From a virus: a stretch of 58,621 nucleotides of DNA. The DNA lies in the IMG/VR virus record IMGVR_UViG_3300043425_000318, positions 1 to 58,621 of that record. The stretch is one strand, 5' to 3'. Within the stretch, counting starts at the first letter, position 1. Each line of letters starts with the position of its first letter. The position numbers and the translations under genes were made by a program. Below the pieces are notes generated by a model that did no database searches, was not told the DNA's origin, and was given only the letters and a program-made list of their open reading frames with translations. Positions 11,252-17,831 of this stretch are shown piece by piece.

Positions 11252-11335
11252 TTGATACACAACGCCTCTCCACGTATCTGGTAGCTATCTCCATACCCGC
11301 TTCCTTGAGGTCGGCGTCCCGTTGTTGTGTATCAA
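11252..11335 (-). ncRNA. Structured RNA H: 84 nt closed by a 12-bp helix
   Basis: TTGATACACAAC (11252-11263) is the exact complement of GTTGTGTATCAA (11324-11335). Inside, CCTC/GAGG and GTAT/ATAC are nested. The helix ends two bases short of the CCA of tRNA-Lys(CTT) and ten bases from tRNA-Lys(TTT), so it fills the spacer between two Lys tRNAs. Confidence 0.55.
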
Positions 11336-11337
11336 TA

Positions 11338-11413
11338 TGGTAGACCGAGAGGGGATCGAACCCACGACAAGCCGATTAAGAGTCGGCTGCTCTACCAACT
11401 GAGCTATCGGTCC
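11338..11413 (-). tRNA. tRNA-Lys(CTT)
   Basis: Acceptor GGACCGA/TCGGTCT, anticodon arm GCCGA-CTCTTAA-TCGGC (CTT), T-loop TTCGATC with one T-stem mismatch, encoded CCA. Confidence 0.94.
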
Positions 11414-11415
11414 AT

Positions 11416-11579
11416 AATGTTACTGCGTCAACGGATTAGCATAATGACCGGACTTTGCAACCGGAACCTGGATCCCATACGAGACCTTTTTACGGTCTCT
11501 CCGGTCACCTTTGCTAACTTTACAACACATTACTGTCAACGTTTCGAACCGTAGTCTAATCCGTTGACGCAGTAACATT
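11416..11579 (-). ncRNA. Structured RNA I: 24-bp terminal helix with competing strand
   Basis: Bases 11416-11439 are the exact reverse complement of 11556-11579. Inside are TGACCGGA (11445-11452)/TCCGGTCA (11500-11507) capping GAGACC (11481-11486)/GGTCTC (11494-11499). GTCAACG at 11535-11541 repeats the terminal-helix strand at 11427-11433, so either can pair with CGTTGAC (11562-11568). A T-loop-like TTCGAA (11543-11548) follows. The helix runs into the CCA of tRNA(CAT). Confidence 0.65.
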
Positions 11580-11653
11580 GGTGCTGGTAGTTGGGATCAA
11601 ACCAACCTTAGACGCCTTATGAGAGCGTTTCGACATCCTGCCGACCTACCAGC
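11579..11653 (-). tRNA. tRNA-Met(CAT) (or Ile2)
   Basis: Acceptor GCTGGTA/TACCAGC, loop CTCATAA (CAT), T-arm GTTGG-TTTGATC-CCAAC, encoded CCA. Unlike the copy at 8697 its core looks normal. Whether it reads AUG or, after lysidine modification, AUA cannot be told by eye. Confidence 0.9.
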
Positions 11654-11910
11654 GAAATTGGTCCGCCCTATCAGGGGATTATCTCCAACCCAATTTAATC
11701 TTATCCCATGCCGACGGACAACATGAGACTACACCATTCCTGTTAAACTAAATGTACACCCGGAATGGCCGATATACACTTATTCGCAGTCAGTGTTTCC
11801 CTCTCCTATCAACCCTTGACGGGATGCATTCTACGGAAACATATCGAATGCACATCGGCTATTTGCTCTCTGCAAATCCACAAACAGATTCAAAGTCTGC
11901 CGTGGAATTC
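11654..11910 (-). ncRNA. Structured RNA region J: pseudoknot, junction and anticodon-arm copy
   Basis: 257 nt between tRNA-Thr and tRNA(CAT). AAATTGG (11655-11661)/CCAATTT (11690-11696) interleaves with GTCCG (11661-11665)/CGGAC (11715-11719). Then CCATTCC (11734-11740)/GGAATGG (11762-11768); GCCGAT (11768-11773)/ATCGGC (11854-11859) enclosing ACACT/AGTGT and TGCATTC (11825-11831)/GAATGCA (11846-11852); ATTTGC/GCAAAT (11861-11877); and CCAC/GTGG (11878-11905) enclosing an exact copy of the Gln(TTG) anticodon arm (11885-11899). It may be more than one RNA. Confidence 0.55.
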
Positions 11911-11986
11911 TGGTGCTGCTAGAGAGAATCGAACTCCCGACCCACTGATTACTAATCAGTTGCTCTACCAACTGAGCTACAGCAGC
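11911..11986 (-). tRNA. tRNA-Thr(AGT)
   Basis: Acceptor GCTGCTG/TAGCAGC, anticodon arm ACTGA-TTAGTAA-TCAGT giving AGT, T-loop TTCGATT, encoded CCA. A34 is rare in bacterial Thr tRNAs. First tRNA of the array in transcription order. Confidence 0.92.
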
Positions 11987-11992
11987 GTTGTA

Positions 11993-12256
11993 TTAAAGGC
12001 CAGCGGCCAGAGCTCGATAACCAGCAGCAATTAGCTTGCGGTTTGGAGTACCAGCACGATACTTAGCAACAGTCTCACCCTTGGCATTCTTGCTCTCGTT
12101 TAGATAGATAGCATAACCCATCTGACGAATCTGGTAAACAGCATCATGCGGATTAGCGACACCATAACGAGCCTTAATCTGCTGAGCTGTTAGCTGCTCG
12201 CCACGAGCAACAAGAGCCTCGAACACCTTATCAACCTTAGTAGCATTCTGAACCAT
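11993..12256 (-). CDS. Small winged-helix-like phage protein
   Basis: 87 residues. The middle, LTAQQIKARYGVANPHDAVYQIRQMGYAIYLN, reads as a helix-turn-helix followed by a short wing, a layout common in small proteins of T4-like cyanophages. The C-terminus is Ala/Arg-rich (NRKLIAAGYRALAAGL). Likely DNA- or RNA-binding, target unknown. It ends six bases before tRNA-Thr, so the tRNA array may be transcribed through it. Confidence 0.72.
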   Translation of the reverse strand: MVQNATKVDKVFEALVARGEQLTAQQIKARYGVANPHDAVYQIRQMGYAIYLNESKNAKGETVAKYRAGTPNRKLIAAGYRALAAGL

Positions 12257-12269
12257 TATATATTCTCCA

Positions 12270-12443
12270 TTAAAAGATATCTACAACACGACCATTAGAG
12301 TCAACTGCACGGATCCGAGCATCCGGAAACTGCCACTGCAGCTGGCGCATTCCATCCCGATACAAGAGAGGAATATTTTGAGTATACGAATACGTACGCC
12401 AGTTGCCCGTCTGATCCTGAAGCTGAATTTCGATCATGTCCAT
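12270..12443 (-). CDS. 57-residue hypothetical protein
   Basis: A short open frame starting MDMIEIQLQDQTGNWRTYSY and ending ARIRAVDSNGRVVDIF. AAGGGG lies 7 nt before the ATG and a sigma70-like promoter sits about 30 nt upstream. The sequence has the alternating pattern of a small beta sheet (DSNGRVVDIF, a beta hairpin). It fills an otherwise empty 200-base gap between two small genes. Unrecognised. Confidence 0.62.
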   Translation of the reverse strand: MDMIEIQLQDQTGNWRTYSYTQNIPLLYRDGMRQLQWQFPDARIRAVDSNGRVVDIF

Positions 12444-12460
12444 ATCCGTAACCCCTTTTC

Positions 12461-12658
12461 TTAGCTTAGAGTAATCTTACTATATTCTTCGAGAAAAGTC
12501 AAGACATTTTTTAGGTCAGAGAAGATAAACTTTTTATTCTGCCAACTGTCGCTATGATCGTTGCCAGAGACCTCGACCATCCAACCATTCTCGTATCGAT
12601 TGACAGTAACACTGTCAGAAACATTCATAAACGCATCACTTAGCTTAATCTGAGCCAT
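12461..12658 (-). CDS. 65-residue hypothetical protein
   Basis: MAQIKLSDAFMNVSDSVTVN, then RYENGWMVEVSGND and a helical C-terminus FSDLKNVLTFLEEYSKITLS. Likely a small alpha/beta protein: strands carrying the Trp-rich middle and a closing helix. No known motif. AGAGGATAAT precedes the ATG. Its 3' end contains the -10 and -35 of the promoter for the next small gene. Confidence 0.6.
   Translation of the reverse strand: MAQIKLSDAFMNVSDSVTVNRYENGWMVEVSGNDHSDSWQNKKFIFSDLKNVLTFLEEYSKITLS
12474..12502 (-). promoter_or_regulatory. Sigma70-like promoter for the 57-residue gene
   Basis: Minus strand TTGACT (12502-12497), 17 nt, TAAGAT (12479-12474), inside the 3' end of the upstream gene. Confidence 0.5.
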
Positions 12659-12659
12659 A

Positions 12660-13085
12660 TTATCCTCTTCGAGATTTAGTCCCTACAGTCGTCAAATCAA
12701 CGTTGGGACCGGCATACTGTAAACCGCCCTTGTTATAGAGGGGCATAACCAGAGAAGCTTTACGGAGGATTTCCTCCTGCACATGCTCTGGTTCTTTATG
12801 AAGATTGGTCATAATATCTCGCTTAGAACAATCACCAGCGACCAACTCTTTGTCGTCGTAGTGGCGAGTAGATCGATCAACCATCATAGAATCATTATAA
12901 CCCGAACGCCACATTTTGTCAAGTACTTTTTTATCTTTTTTCGAACGGATTTGATCCGGATGGACTCCGTTCTTCATCAGCCAACGATCGTGATCTGACA
13001 CGAGCTTAGTCTTGGCTGCTGGCTTCTTCTTACGTTTACGAGTGTTCGTAGTCGTATAGAAGGCGGGTAAAATATGCATAGACAT
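12660..13085 (-). CDS. Basic hypothetical protein
   Basis: 141 residues, unrecognised. N-terminal third is strongly basic (NTRKRKKKPAAKTK), followed by VSDHDRWLMKNGVHPDQIRSKK, RSTRHYDDKE and a C-terminal PLYNKGGLQYAGPN segment. The basic start suggests nucleic-acid binding; a similar short 'HDRWLMKxGVHP' pattern is common in small phage proteins from memory. It has its own consensus promoter upstream and a second perfect promoter inside the coding region. Confidence 0.6.
   Translation of the reverse strand: MSMHILPAFYTTTNTRKRKKKPAAKTKLVSDHDRWLMKNGVHPDQIRSKKDKKVLDKMWRSGYNDSMMVDRSTRHYDDKELVAGDCSKRDIMTNLHKEPEHVQEEILRKASLVMPLYNKGGLQYAGPNVDLTTVGTKSRRG
12894..12922 (-). promoter_or_regulatory. Perfect sigma70 consensus promoter inside a gene
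   Basis: Minus strand TTGACA (12922-12917), exactly 17 nt, TATAAT (12899-12894), within the 12660-13085 coding region. It could drive the small genes downstream. Confidence 0.7.
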
Positions 13086-13108
13086 AGAGTTCTCCCTATC
13101 GTATGCTT

Positions 13109-13137
13109 ATATTACCCTAGATCCGGAAAAATGTCAA
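13109..13137 (-). promoter_or_regulatory. Sigma70-like promoter for the 12660-13085 gene
   Basis: Minus strand TTGACA (13137-13132), 17 nt, TAATAT (13114-13109), about 24 nt before the ATG. Confidence 0.7.
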
Positions 13138-13316
13138 GCGATATTTTCTAGGATCTTTTTTATTTTTTCTACTTCAGGATTATATTCGTTTTCGAGTATA
13201 TGTCTCGCGAGTCTATGATTTTCGAATCGCAATTCATGTAAATATTTAAATCTAGAGTCTATAATTCTCTCTAGAATAGCAGGAATTTCTTCTAATTTCT
13301 CAGAGGTTTCCGACAT
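13134..13316 (-). CDS. Small helical hypothetical protein
   Basis: Sixty residues, almost entirely helical and charged: EKLEEIPAILERIIDSRF, LHELRFENHRLARHILENE, PEVEKIKKILENIA. Likely a short coiled coil. Its start overlaps the end of the previous gene by 17 bases, and its 3' end contains the -35 of the next promoter. Unrecognised. Confidence 0.55.
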   Translation of the reverse strand: MSETSEKLEEIPAILERIIDSRFKYLHELRFENHRLARHILENEYNPEVEKIKKILENIA

Positions 13317-13647
13317 CTACATCATCCTTACTGCTTTCGACCATTATATACTTGGCTTCTGGATGTAACTCCATGTAAGCATCTAATAATTCTCTAATAC
13401 TAGAAAGTCTTTTTGAAATATCTCTTATAGTATTATGAACTGCAGGATCGTTAATACCTTCTTCTAGGTCCGTCAACGCAGCATCTAGATTCATATCGGC
13501 AGAATAATCTACTTGCCATTTGAAAATACTACCGTCTTTATCTAATTCTTCATTTAGCTTACTTGGCGGAAAAAGTATATCCTTAATCTGTTCAAGTCTT
13601 TCTTCGGCAGGAGTATTATTCTTTTTTACAATTTTAAATGGCCACAT
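13300..13647 (-). CDS. Hypothetical protein downstream of regA
   Basis: 115 residues: WPFKIVKKNNTPAEERLEQI, then DILFPPSKLNEELDKDG, a central acidic helix region LDAALTDLEEGINDPAVHNTIRD and LRELLDAY-like C-terminal helix. No catalytic motif or membrane segment. It follows regA by 15 bases in the same transcriptional direction. Function unknown. Confidence 0.6.
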   Translation of the reverse strand: MWPFKIVKKNNTPAEERLEQIKDILFPPSKLNEELDKDGSIFKWQVDYSADMNLDAALTDLEEGINDPAVHNTIRDISKRLSSIRELLDAYMELHPEAKYIMVESSKDDVDVGNL

Positions 13648-13662
13648 AATATATTCCTTCAG

Positions 13663-14064
13663 TTACTTCTTCTTACGACCCATGTTATATTTAGCTTCTA
13701 GATTCCATTCATGCTTTTCTTTGTGATTAATAATCTTAATCTGACTCATGGAAGCTAGTGGCTCAGTAATACGTTCTGGTTCTACTACCTTTAACAGACC
13801 CCATTCTTGGAGTAACTGAATGATTTTATTACGTCGTCCCTTATCTTCATCAGAGAAATTAGATGGCTTACCATCTATACTAAACATCTCTTTAAAATGA
13901 ACAATGTAATATTTACCCTGCTTATGGAATATATGACAGGACTGATAGAGCTTCTTCTCTTTACGAGAAGCCACACCGATACGTGTTAGGGTTTCTTTGA
14001 TTTTGAGAAAATCTTCTTCTTCGGCGATCTTCACCTCAATTAGAGAATCTAAAAGTTCATTCAT
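13663..14064 (-). CDS. regA: RegA translational repressor
   Basis: 133 residues, close to T4 RegA (122). Matching blocks: EDFLKIKETLTRIGVA, KLYQSCHIFHKQGKYYIVHF, KEMFSIDG and the C-terminal KEKHEWNLEAKYNMG. RegA binds AU-rich start regions of early mRNAs and blocks ribosome loading. The C-terminal KKK extension is short. It follows gene 62 with a 4-base overlap, the T4 order 44-62-regA. Gene 43 polymerase, which follows regA in T4, is not here. Confidence 0.93.
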   Translation of the reverse strand: MNELLDSLIEVKIAEEEDFLKIKETLTRIGVASRKEKKLYQSCHIFHKQGKYYIVHFKEMFSIDGKPSNFSDEDKGRRNKIIQLLQEWGLLKVVEPERITEPLASMSQIKIINHKEKHEWNLEAKYNMGRKKK

Positions 14065-14519
14065 TTGACTCCACCTTTATTATTTTTATTCTTTATAAAA
14101 TTCAATTGTTCCGCAGTAAGTATTTTTAAAGCTTCTTTAGTGCGCACAATATTATATTTATAATAGTCGGAAACTAGAGATTGGAGCTCTTCCTTTTGCT
14201 TACGATCTTTCTTTTCTTTATCTGTTTCTTTAACACCCTTCATTCTTTTCTTACGAATGGAATTATAAAGATAATCATAATGCATTTGATCTGTTACGCC
14301 ATAATGACAATTCATTTCGTTGGCATAAAGGATGGTTTCTCTATAATTTGATAGGACACTATTAGTTCTCCATTGACTATAATCAGTGTCAATCTCGATT
14401 TCTTTCCCAGAGGTAATAGAATTTTCATACCGCCAGTCATATCTGGGTTTCTCCAATTTAATTTCTTGTTTAGGTTCTTTTCTCTCCTGTAACGTAACGT
14501 CTAGAAACTTAGTCATCAA
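14061..14519 (-). CDS. 62: Clamp loader small subunit gp62
   Basis: 152 residues, somewhat shorter than T4 gp62 (187). In T4 gp62 joins four gp44 subunits to open and load the gp45 clamp. Sequence similarity is modest: SQWRTNSVLSNYRETILYAN, EMNCHYGVTDQMHYDYLYNS and basic helix KKRMKG. The call relies chiefly on its place between 44 and regA, its size and these segments. Its start overlaps the gene 44 stop. Confidence 0.85.
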   Translation of the reverse strand: MMTKFLDVTLQERKEPKQEIKLEKPRYDWRYENSITSGKEIEIDTDYSQWRTNSVLSNYRETILYANEMNCHYGVTDQMHYDYLYNSIRKKRMKGVKETDKEKKDRKQKEELQSLVSDYYKYNIVRTKEALKILTAEQLNFIKNKNNKGGVK

Positions 14520-15454
14520 ACGAACTCACATTCAATCATAATCTCAATCAGAAAAGCCATAAAGTTGATCTCTGGATTAGCAGCAAATGCATTCTGATAC
14601 TGATACTTTGAAAGGCTCAGAACTAGTGCTGGTGCTGATTGCTTGGTACAAATATCAGAAGAAATATCATAGAACTGATTATACAGATAATTAACATCAG
14701 TGTCTAGGTTATTCTTAACCCACTTACGGATCTCTGTGTAATTCTGACTCTTAAGAAACCCAACCAATTCCTTGATTGATGATTCTGTCATATTTGCTAG
14801 AATACCAGAATCAATCTTACCTGTTGCTGAATAACGCTGTAGTTCATTTAGAACACGACGCCAATCTGGGAAGTGCTTGTTAATTACCTCAGCAACTACT
14901 GCCTTGTCGTATTCCACACCTTCTGACTCGAGGATGGTCTGAACACGCTTGAAGAACTGACCAGCCAACTTGGCCATGGACTTCTTAGGAATCTTGAAAT
15001 CAATTACAGAACATCTGGAGTGCAGAGGATCGATGATTCGATTCTTGAAGTTGCAAGTGAGGATGAAACCGCAATTCCTGGAAAATTCTTCCATAAAATT
15101 ACGAAGTGCGGGTTGAGTAGAATTGGCATTAAGATAATCCGCTTCGTCAAGGATGACATATTTCCTGCCACCTGATAATGAAACGGATGACGCAAAGTTG
15201 AGTATTTCGTTACGAAGTGTGTCGATATTGCCATTCATAGATCCATTAATTACGATATAATCACAACCTAACTGCTCAAGCATAGCACGTGCAACAGTTG
15301 TCTTACCAACGCCTGCCGAGCCTGCTAGAATTAGATTAGGAATATTCTTTTGATCAACAAACTGTTGAAAGGTTGCCTTCAGATCACAAGGAAGGATAGT
15401 ATCTTCAATTGCCTTTGGACGATACTTTTCAACCCAGAGAAATTCTTCATTCAT
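14516..15454 (-). CDS. 44: Clamp loader ATPase subunit gp44
   Basis: 312-residue AAA+ ATPase. Start WVEKYRPKAIEDTILP is typical of the family. Walker A GSAGVGKTT at 45-53, Walker B with DEAD at 103-106, sensor FILTCNF near 130-136 and the SRC arginine finger at 146-148. It hydrolyses ATP to load the gp45 sliding clamp. Start overlaps the stop of the zinc-protein gene upstream by ATG sharing, and the gene is followed directly by 62. Confidence 0.97.
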   Translation of the reverse strand: MNEEFLWVEKYRPKAIEDTILPCDLKATFQQFVDQKNIPNLILAGSAGVGKTTVARAMLEQLGCDYIVINGSMNGNIDTLRNEILNFASSVSLSGGRKYVILDEADYLNANSTQPALRNFMEEFSRNCGFILTCNFKNRIIDPLHSRCSVIDFKIPKKSMAKLAGQFFKRVQTILESEGVEYDKAVVAEVINKHFPDWRRVLNELQRYSATGKIDSGILANMTESSIKELVGFLKSQNYTEIRKWVKNNLDTDVNYLYNQFYDISSDICTKQSAPALVLSLSKYQYQNAFAANPEINFMAFLIEIMIECEFV

Positions 15455-15687
15455 TATTTCACCTCATCATATTGTAGCGACCAAACACGACCTTGGTATT
15501 TTGCCCAACAGTCAATACATTGATTTCTTACCTGCTCTCCATATCTTTTAAGTTTATTCAACTTAGAAGGAGTTTCGCAATAAAATTCATGAATGTATTT
15601 TACATCTTTACATGCATTGCATTTCTTAGTTGCAACTTCTGGACCAAACACTGTTTGAATAACTATCGGATCTGGTATCTTTCTCAT
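15454..15687 (-). CDS. Small zinc-binding protein between genes 45 and 44
   Basis: 77 residues. KKCNACKDVKYIHEFYCETPS and VRNQCIDCWAKYQGRVW hold two CxxC pairs, a likely zinc site resembling small bacterial and phage HNH-like or DUF zinc fingers, but without HNH residues. In T4 this slot holds rpbA, an RNA-polymerase-binding protein; no similarity to RpbA is obvious. It follows a terminator after gene 45 and couples to gene 44. Confidence 0.7.
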   Translation of the reverse strand: MRKIPDPIVIQTVFGPEVATKKCNACKDVKYIHEFYCETPSKLNKLKRYGEQVRNQCIDCWAKYQGRVWSLQYDEVK

Positions 15688-15704
15688 AATATAAACCTCA
15701 CATC

Positions 15705-15728
15705 AAAAAGAAGGGGACCGTAGTCCCC
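15705..15728 (-). terminator. Terminator after gene 45
   Basis: Minus strand GGGGAC-TACG-GTCCCC (15728-15713) followed by TTCTTTTT. Would lower expression of 44/62/regA relative to the clamp. Confidence 0.8.
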
Positions 15729-15733
15729 AACTA

Positions 15734-16387
15734 TTAGAAAGTTGACGTCTGTTCAACAGCAATGTAGTATTCAACTTCATCTCGGACAAAGTGAGAAATA
15801 CCCTTTGCTGAAATACTGACATCGTAATCGCCAGGAATAATCTTGATATTCTCTGCCTTAAAGATTGCCTTAAAAGCCTTATCAGTTTCTCCAATCTGGA
15901 TCGAATAAACGTCACCGCTTGGGTTCTTTGAATCAGCTGCCTGTAGGAATAGGTTACTACCATCACCCATGACAACAATCTCAGGAAGAGCAAGAATGCC
16001 AGCAGCCTTCTCGACATCCTTTAGGTTCTCGTTAGTGAGTCTAAAGGTAACGTCGATAGATGGAAGATTAATCTCCCTATCTGGTGCCTTGGTTACCGAA
16101 TTCTCGTCAGCATAAACATAATGAGTCTTACGATTATTGTCGCAAATATCAACAGACCTATCTCCAAACTTAAAATCTGGATCAGTGAAAGTGCTAACGA
16201 TCGAAATGAAACGATCGAGATTATAAATTGCAAATCGCTTATCAAAGTCAGTCTTAACCTTTGCCTTGGCCATGATTGTCTTAGTCGGTGAAATCGTCTT
16301 TAGAACGTTGCCTTCCTGAATGACAATGGATGGATTAATCTTAGCAAAATTCTTTAGAACGTTAACTGTATCTGTATCAATTTTCAT
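15734..16387 (-). CDS. 45: Sliding clamp gp45
   Basis: 217 residues (T4: 228). Trimeric DNA sliding clamp that gives polymerase processivity and, in T4, activates late transcription with gp55 and gp33. Recognisable segments: VNVLKNFAKINPSIVIQEGN at the start, FDKRFAIYNLDRFISIVSTF, and the C-terminal YDVSISAKGISHFVRD. A terminator follows, and the gene order 45-(small)-44-62-regA is T4-like. The hypermodification module lies directly upstream. Confidence 0.95.
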   Translation of the reverse strand: MKIDTDTVNVLKNFAKINPSIVIQEGNVLKTISPTKTIMAKAKVKTDFDKRFAIYNLDRFISIVSTFTDPDFKFGDRSVDICDNNRKTHYVYADENSVTKAPDREINLPSIDVTFRLTNENLKDVEKAAGILALPEIVVMGDGSNLFLQAADSKNPSGDVYSIQIGETDKAFKAIFKAENIKIIPGDYDVSISAKGISHFVRDEVEYYIAVEQTSTF

Positions 16388-16403
16388 AATATACCTTCTC
16401 CTA

Positions 16404-17276
16404 TCACTTAATGTTAGACTTCATCATTTTCTTAGATTTAAGAGCGCCTGGATCAGCTGTAGCTGAAGCGCCGATACTAGCTAGATCAGCAAGAGAACCA
16501 CCAAAGATATAAGTTCCAACATGCTGCATCTTCATCCATGGGCAGAACCATGTACGTAGTCCAATATCCTGAGCCTTCTGACAGAACCAATAATCTTCTG
16601 ATAGATAACGCTTTGACTTTGGATCAATTTCAGCCTGGAAAAACTGTAGAATTTCTCGAGTACCATCAAAATGTTCCGTACGAACATGGTCTGGCTTATA
16701 AGAATACTGATCCTTGTAATGGTCGTAAAATTTCTGCATGGCTTTCTTAGAAACCATCATAAATCCAGTTCCGATTTCTAGGACTTCAACTGGTTCGCTT
16801 AGTGGGATTGAAGTTTGATTACCCTTTGGGTTGAATACATAATCGCCAACAAACTTTTCTAGAACGCCTGGGTCATCATCAGCAACACCCTTATCTACAG
16901 CGTGCTTAATCTTTTCCCATGAGATACACTTCTTAGGATATGGTCCGCCAATAATGTCAAACTTTTCCTCTTCTTGAGCTTGTAGAGCCATAAGAGCGAT
17001 AACATCTTGTGGATTAAATCCAATGTCAGCATCAATAAACATTAGATGTTGCGACTGAGAACGCATAAATTCATCACAACAATAATTACGAGCACGAGTA
17101 ATTAGCGACTCGTTAAAAAGATAATAATATTGTAGAGGAATACCATACTGAGTACAAAGAGCAGATAAGTCTGCACAAGACTTAGCAAACATACCAGCAC
17201 ACTGGCCGCCATACATTGGCGTGGCAACAAACAAACCACGCTCTCTCAACTTTTCAATAGGAATCTTAATTTCCAT
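16404..17276 (-). CDS. GT-A-type glycosyltransferase (hypermodification module)
   Basis: 290 residues. NESLITRARN at 55-64 and FIDADIGF at 80-87, whose DxD (82-84) would bind the metal and sugar nucleotide, are typical of an Anp1/Mnn9-like GT-A family common in phages. Later, EIGTGFMMVSKKA and LSEDYWFCQKA match the acceptor-side motifs. Its place two genes from the TET-type oxygenase suggests it adds a sugar to modified DNA, possibly as a second sugar. A virion-protein target cannot be excluded. Confidence 0.82.
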   Translation of the reverse strand: MEIKIPIEKLRERGLFVATPMYGGQCAGMFAKSCADLSALCTQYGIPLQYYYLFNESLITRARNYCCDEFMRSQSQHLMFIDADIGFNPQDVIALMALQAQEEEKFDIIGGPYPKKCISWEKIKHAVDKGVADDDPGVLEKFVGDYVFNPKGNQTSIPLSEPVEVLEIGTGFMMVSKKAMQKFYDHYKDQYSYKPDHVRTEHFDGTREILQFFQAEIDPKSKRYLSEDYWFCQKAQDIGLRTWFCPWMKMQHVGTYIFGGSLADLASIGASATADPGALKSKKMMKSNIK

Positions 17277-17290
17277 TCAAATCACCTTTC

Positions 17291-17485
17291 TTACTTAATC
17301 AATGTTGTTTTATATTTACAACTTTTGCAATGAACTTTTTTTCGTGGAGGAAAGGTTAACAAAACAACTTCTGGTTCTGATTCAAACATTTCATCGCCAC
17401 AATGCGGACATTGAACACCAGTTCCTACTTCTTTTAAAGCGTAGTGTTCATACTTCTCGCGATTATGTTCTTCGATAGTCTTCAT
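17291..17485 (-). CDS. Small zinc-ribbon protein
   Basis: Sixty-four residues. QCPHCGDEMFESEPE and VHCKSCKYKTTL give two CxxC knuckles, a zinc ribbon. The N-terminus is charged and helical. It overlaps the start region of its upstream neighbour by 23 bases. Probably a small nucleic-acid or protein-binding adaptor; role in the modification module is possible but unproven. Confidence 0.7.
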   Translation of the reverse strand: MKTIEEHNREKYEHYALKEVGTGVQCPHCGDEMFESEPEVVLLTFPPRKKVHCKSCKYKTTLIK

Positions 17486-17831
17486 TTACTTCCTTATAGT
17501 GGTCCACATATAACATCATTATAACGTAATGCAGAACTTTTAGCAAGTCATCTTTATTGCTGCCATGCTTTTTTCCATAGCGCCAAAGATACTTAATAGC
17601 TGTGTTTCGGAAGGTAGGCATAGATTCACCAAGGGCGAGCCACACATCAAAACATTCTATATTCTGCTCTTCAGTCATATAATGCTGCCCATATGTTTTA
17701 TCGATATAGGCATGGAAGTCAGCAATAATCTGGTCTTCCTTATATTTGTATTTAGTTGGCGCCAAACCATATTGCTGTTGTTTAATAGCATCCTTTAATG
17801 AAATCCAATTATCGTCGCATAATTTTGTCAT
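17463..17831 (-). CDS. DUF3310-like protein
   Basis: 122 residues. The C-terminal half TFRNTAIKYLWRYGKKHGSNKDDLLKVLHYVIM matches from memory the DUF3310 helical pattern (N-A-I-K-Y-x-W-R-x-G-K-K ... DL-K-A), a MazG-like helical family seen in phages and sometimes called nucleotide kinase. An N-terminal 60 residues hold no known domain. Start overlaps the glycosyltransferase stop by ATGA, so it is co-translated with the module. Confidence 0.7.
   Translation of the reverse strand: MTKLCDDNWISLKDAIKQQQYGLAPTKYKYKEDQIIADFHAYIDKTYGQHYMTEEQNIECFDVWLALGESMPTFRNTAIKYLWRYGKKHGSNKDDLLKVLHYVIMMLYVDHYKEVNEDYRRT

Noticed and set aside
5783-12034. Many plus-strand ORFs of 60-150 codons across the tRNA array
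   Set aside because: They read through antisense tRNA sequence, share T-arm-derived residues and have no ribosome sites; only the AT-rich gene at 9428 has independent support.
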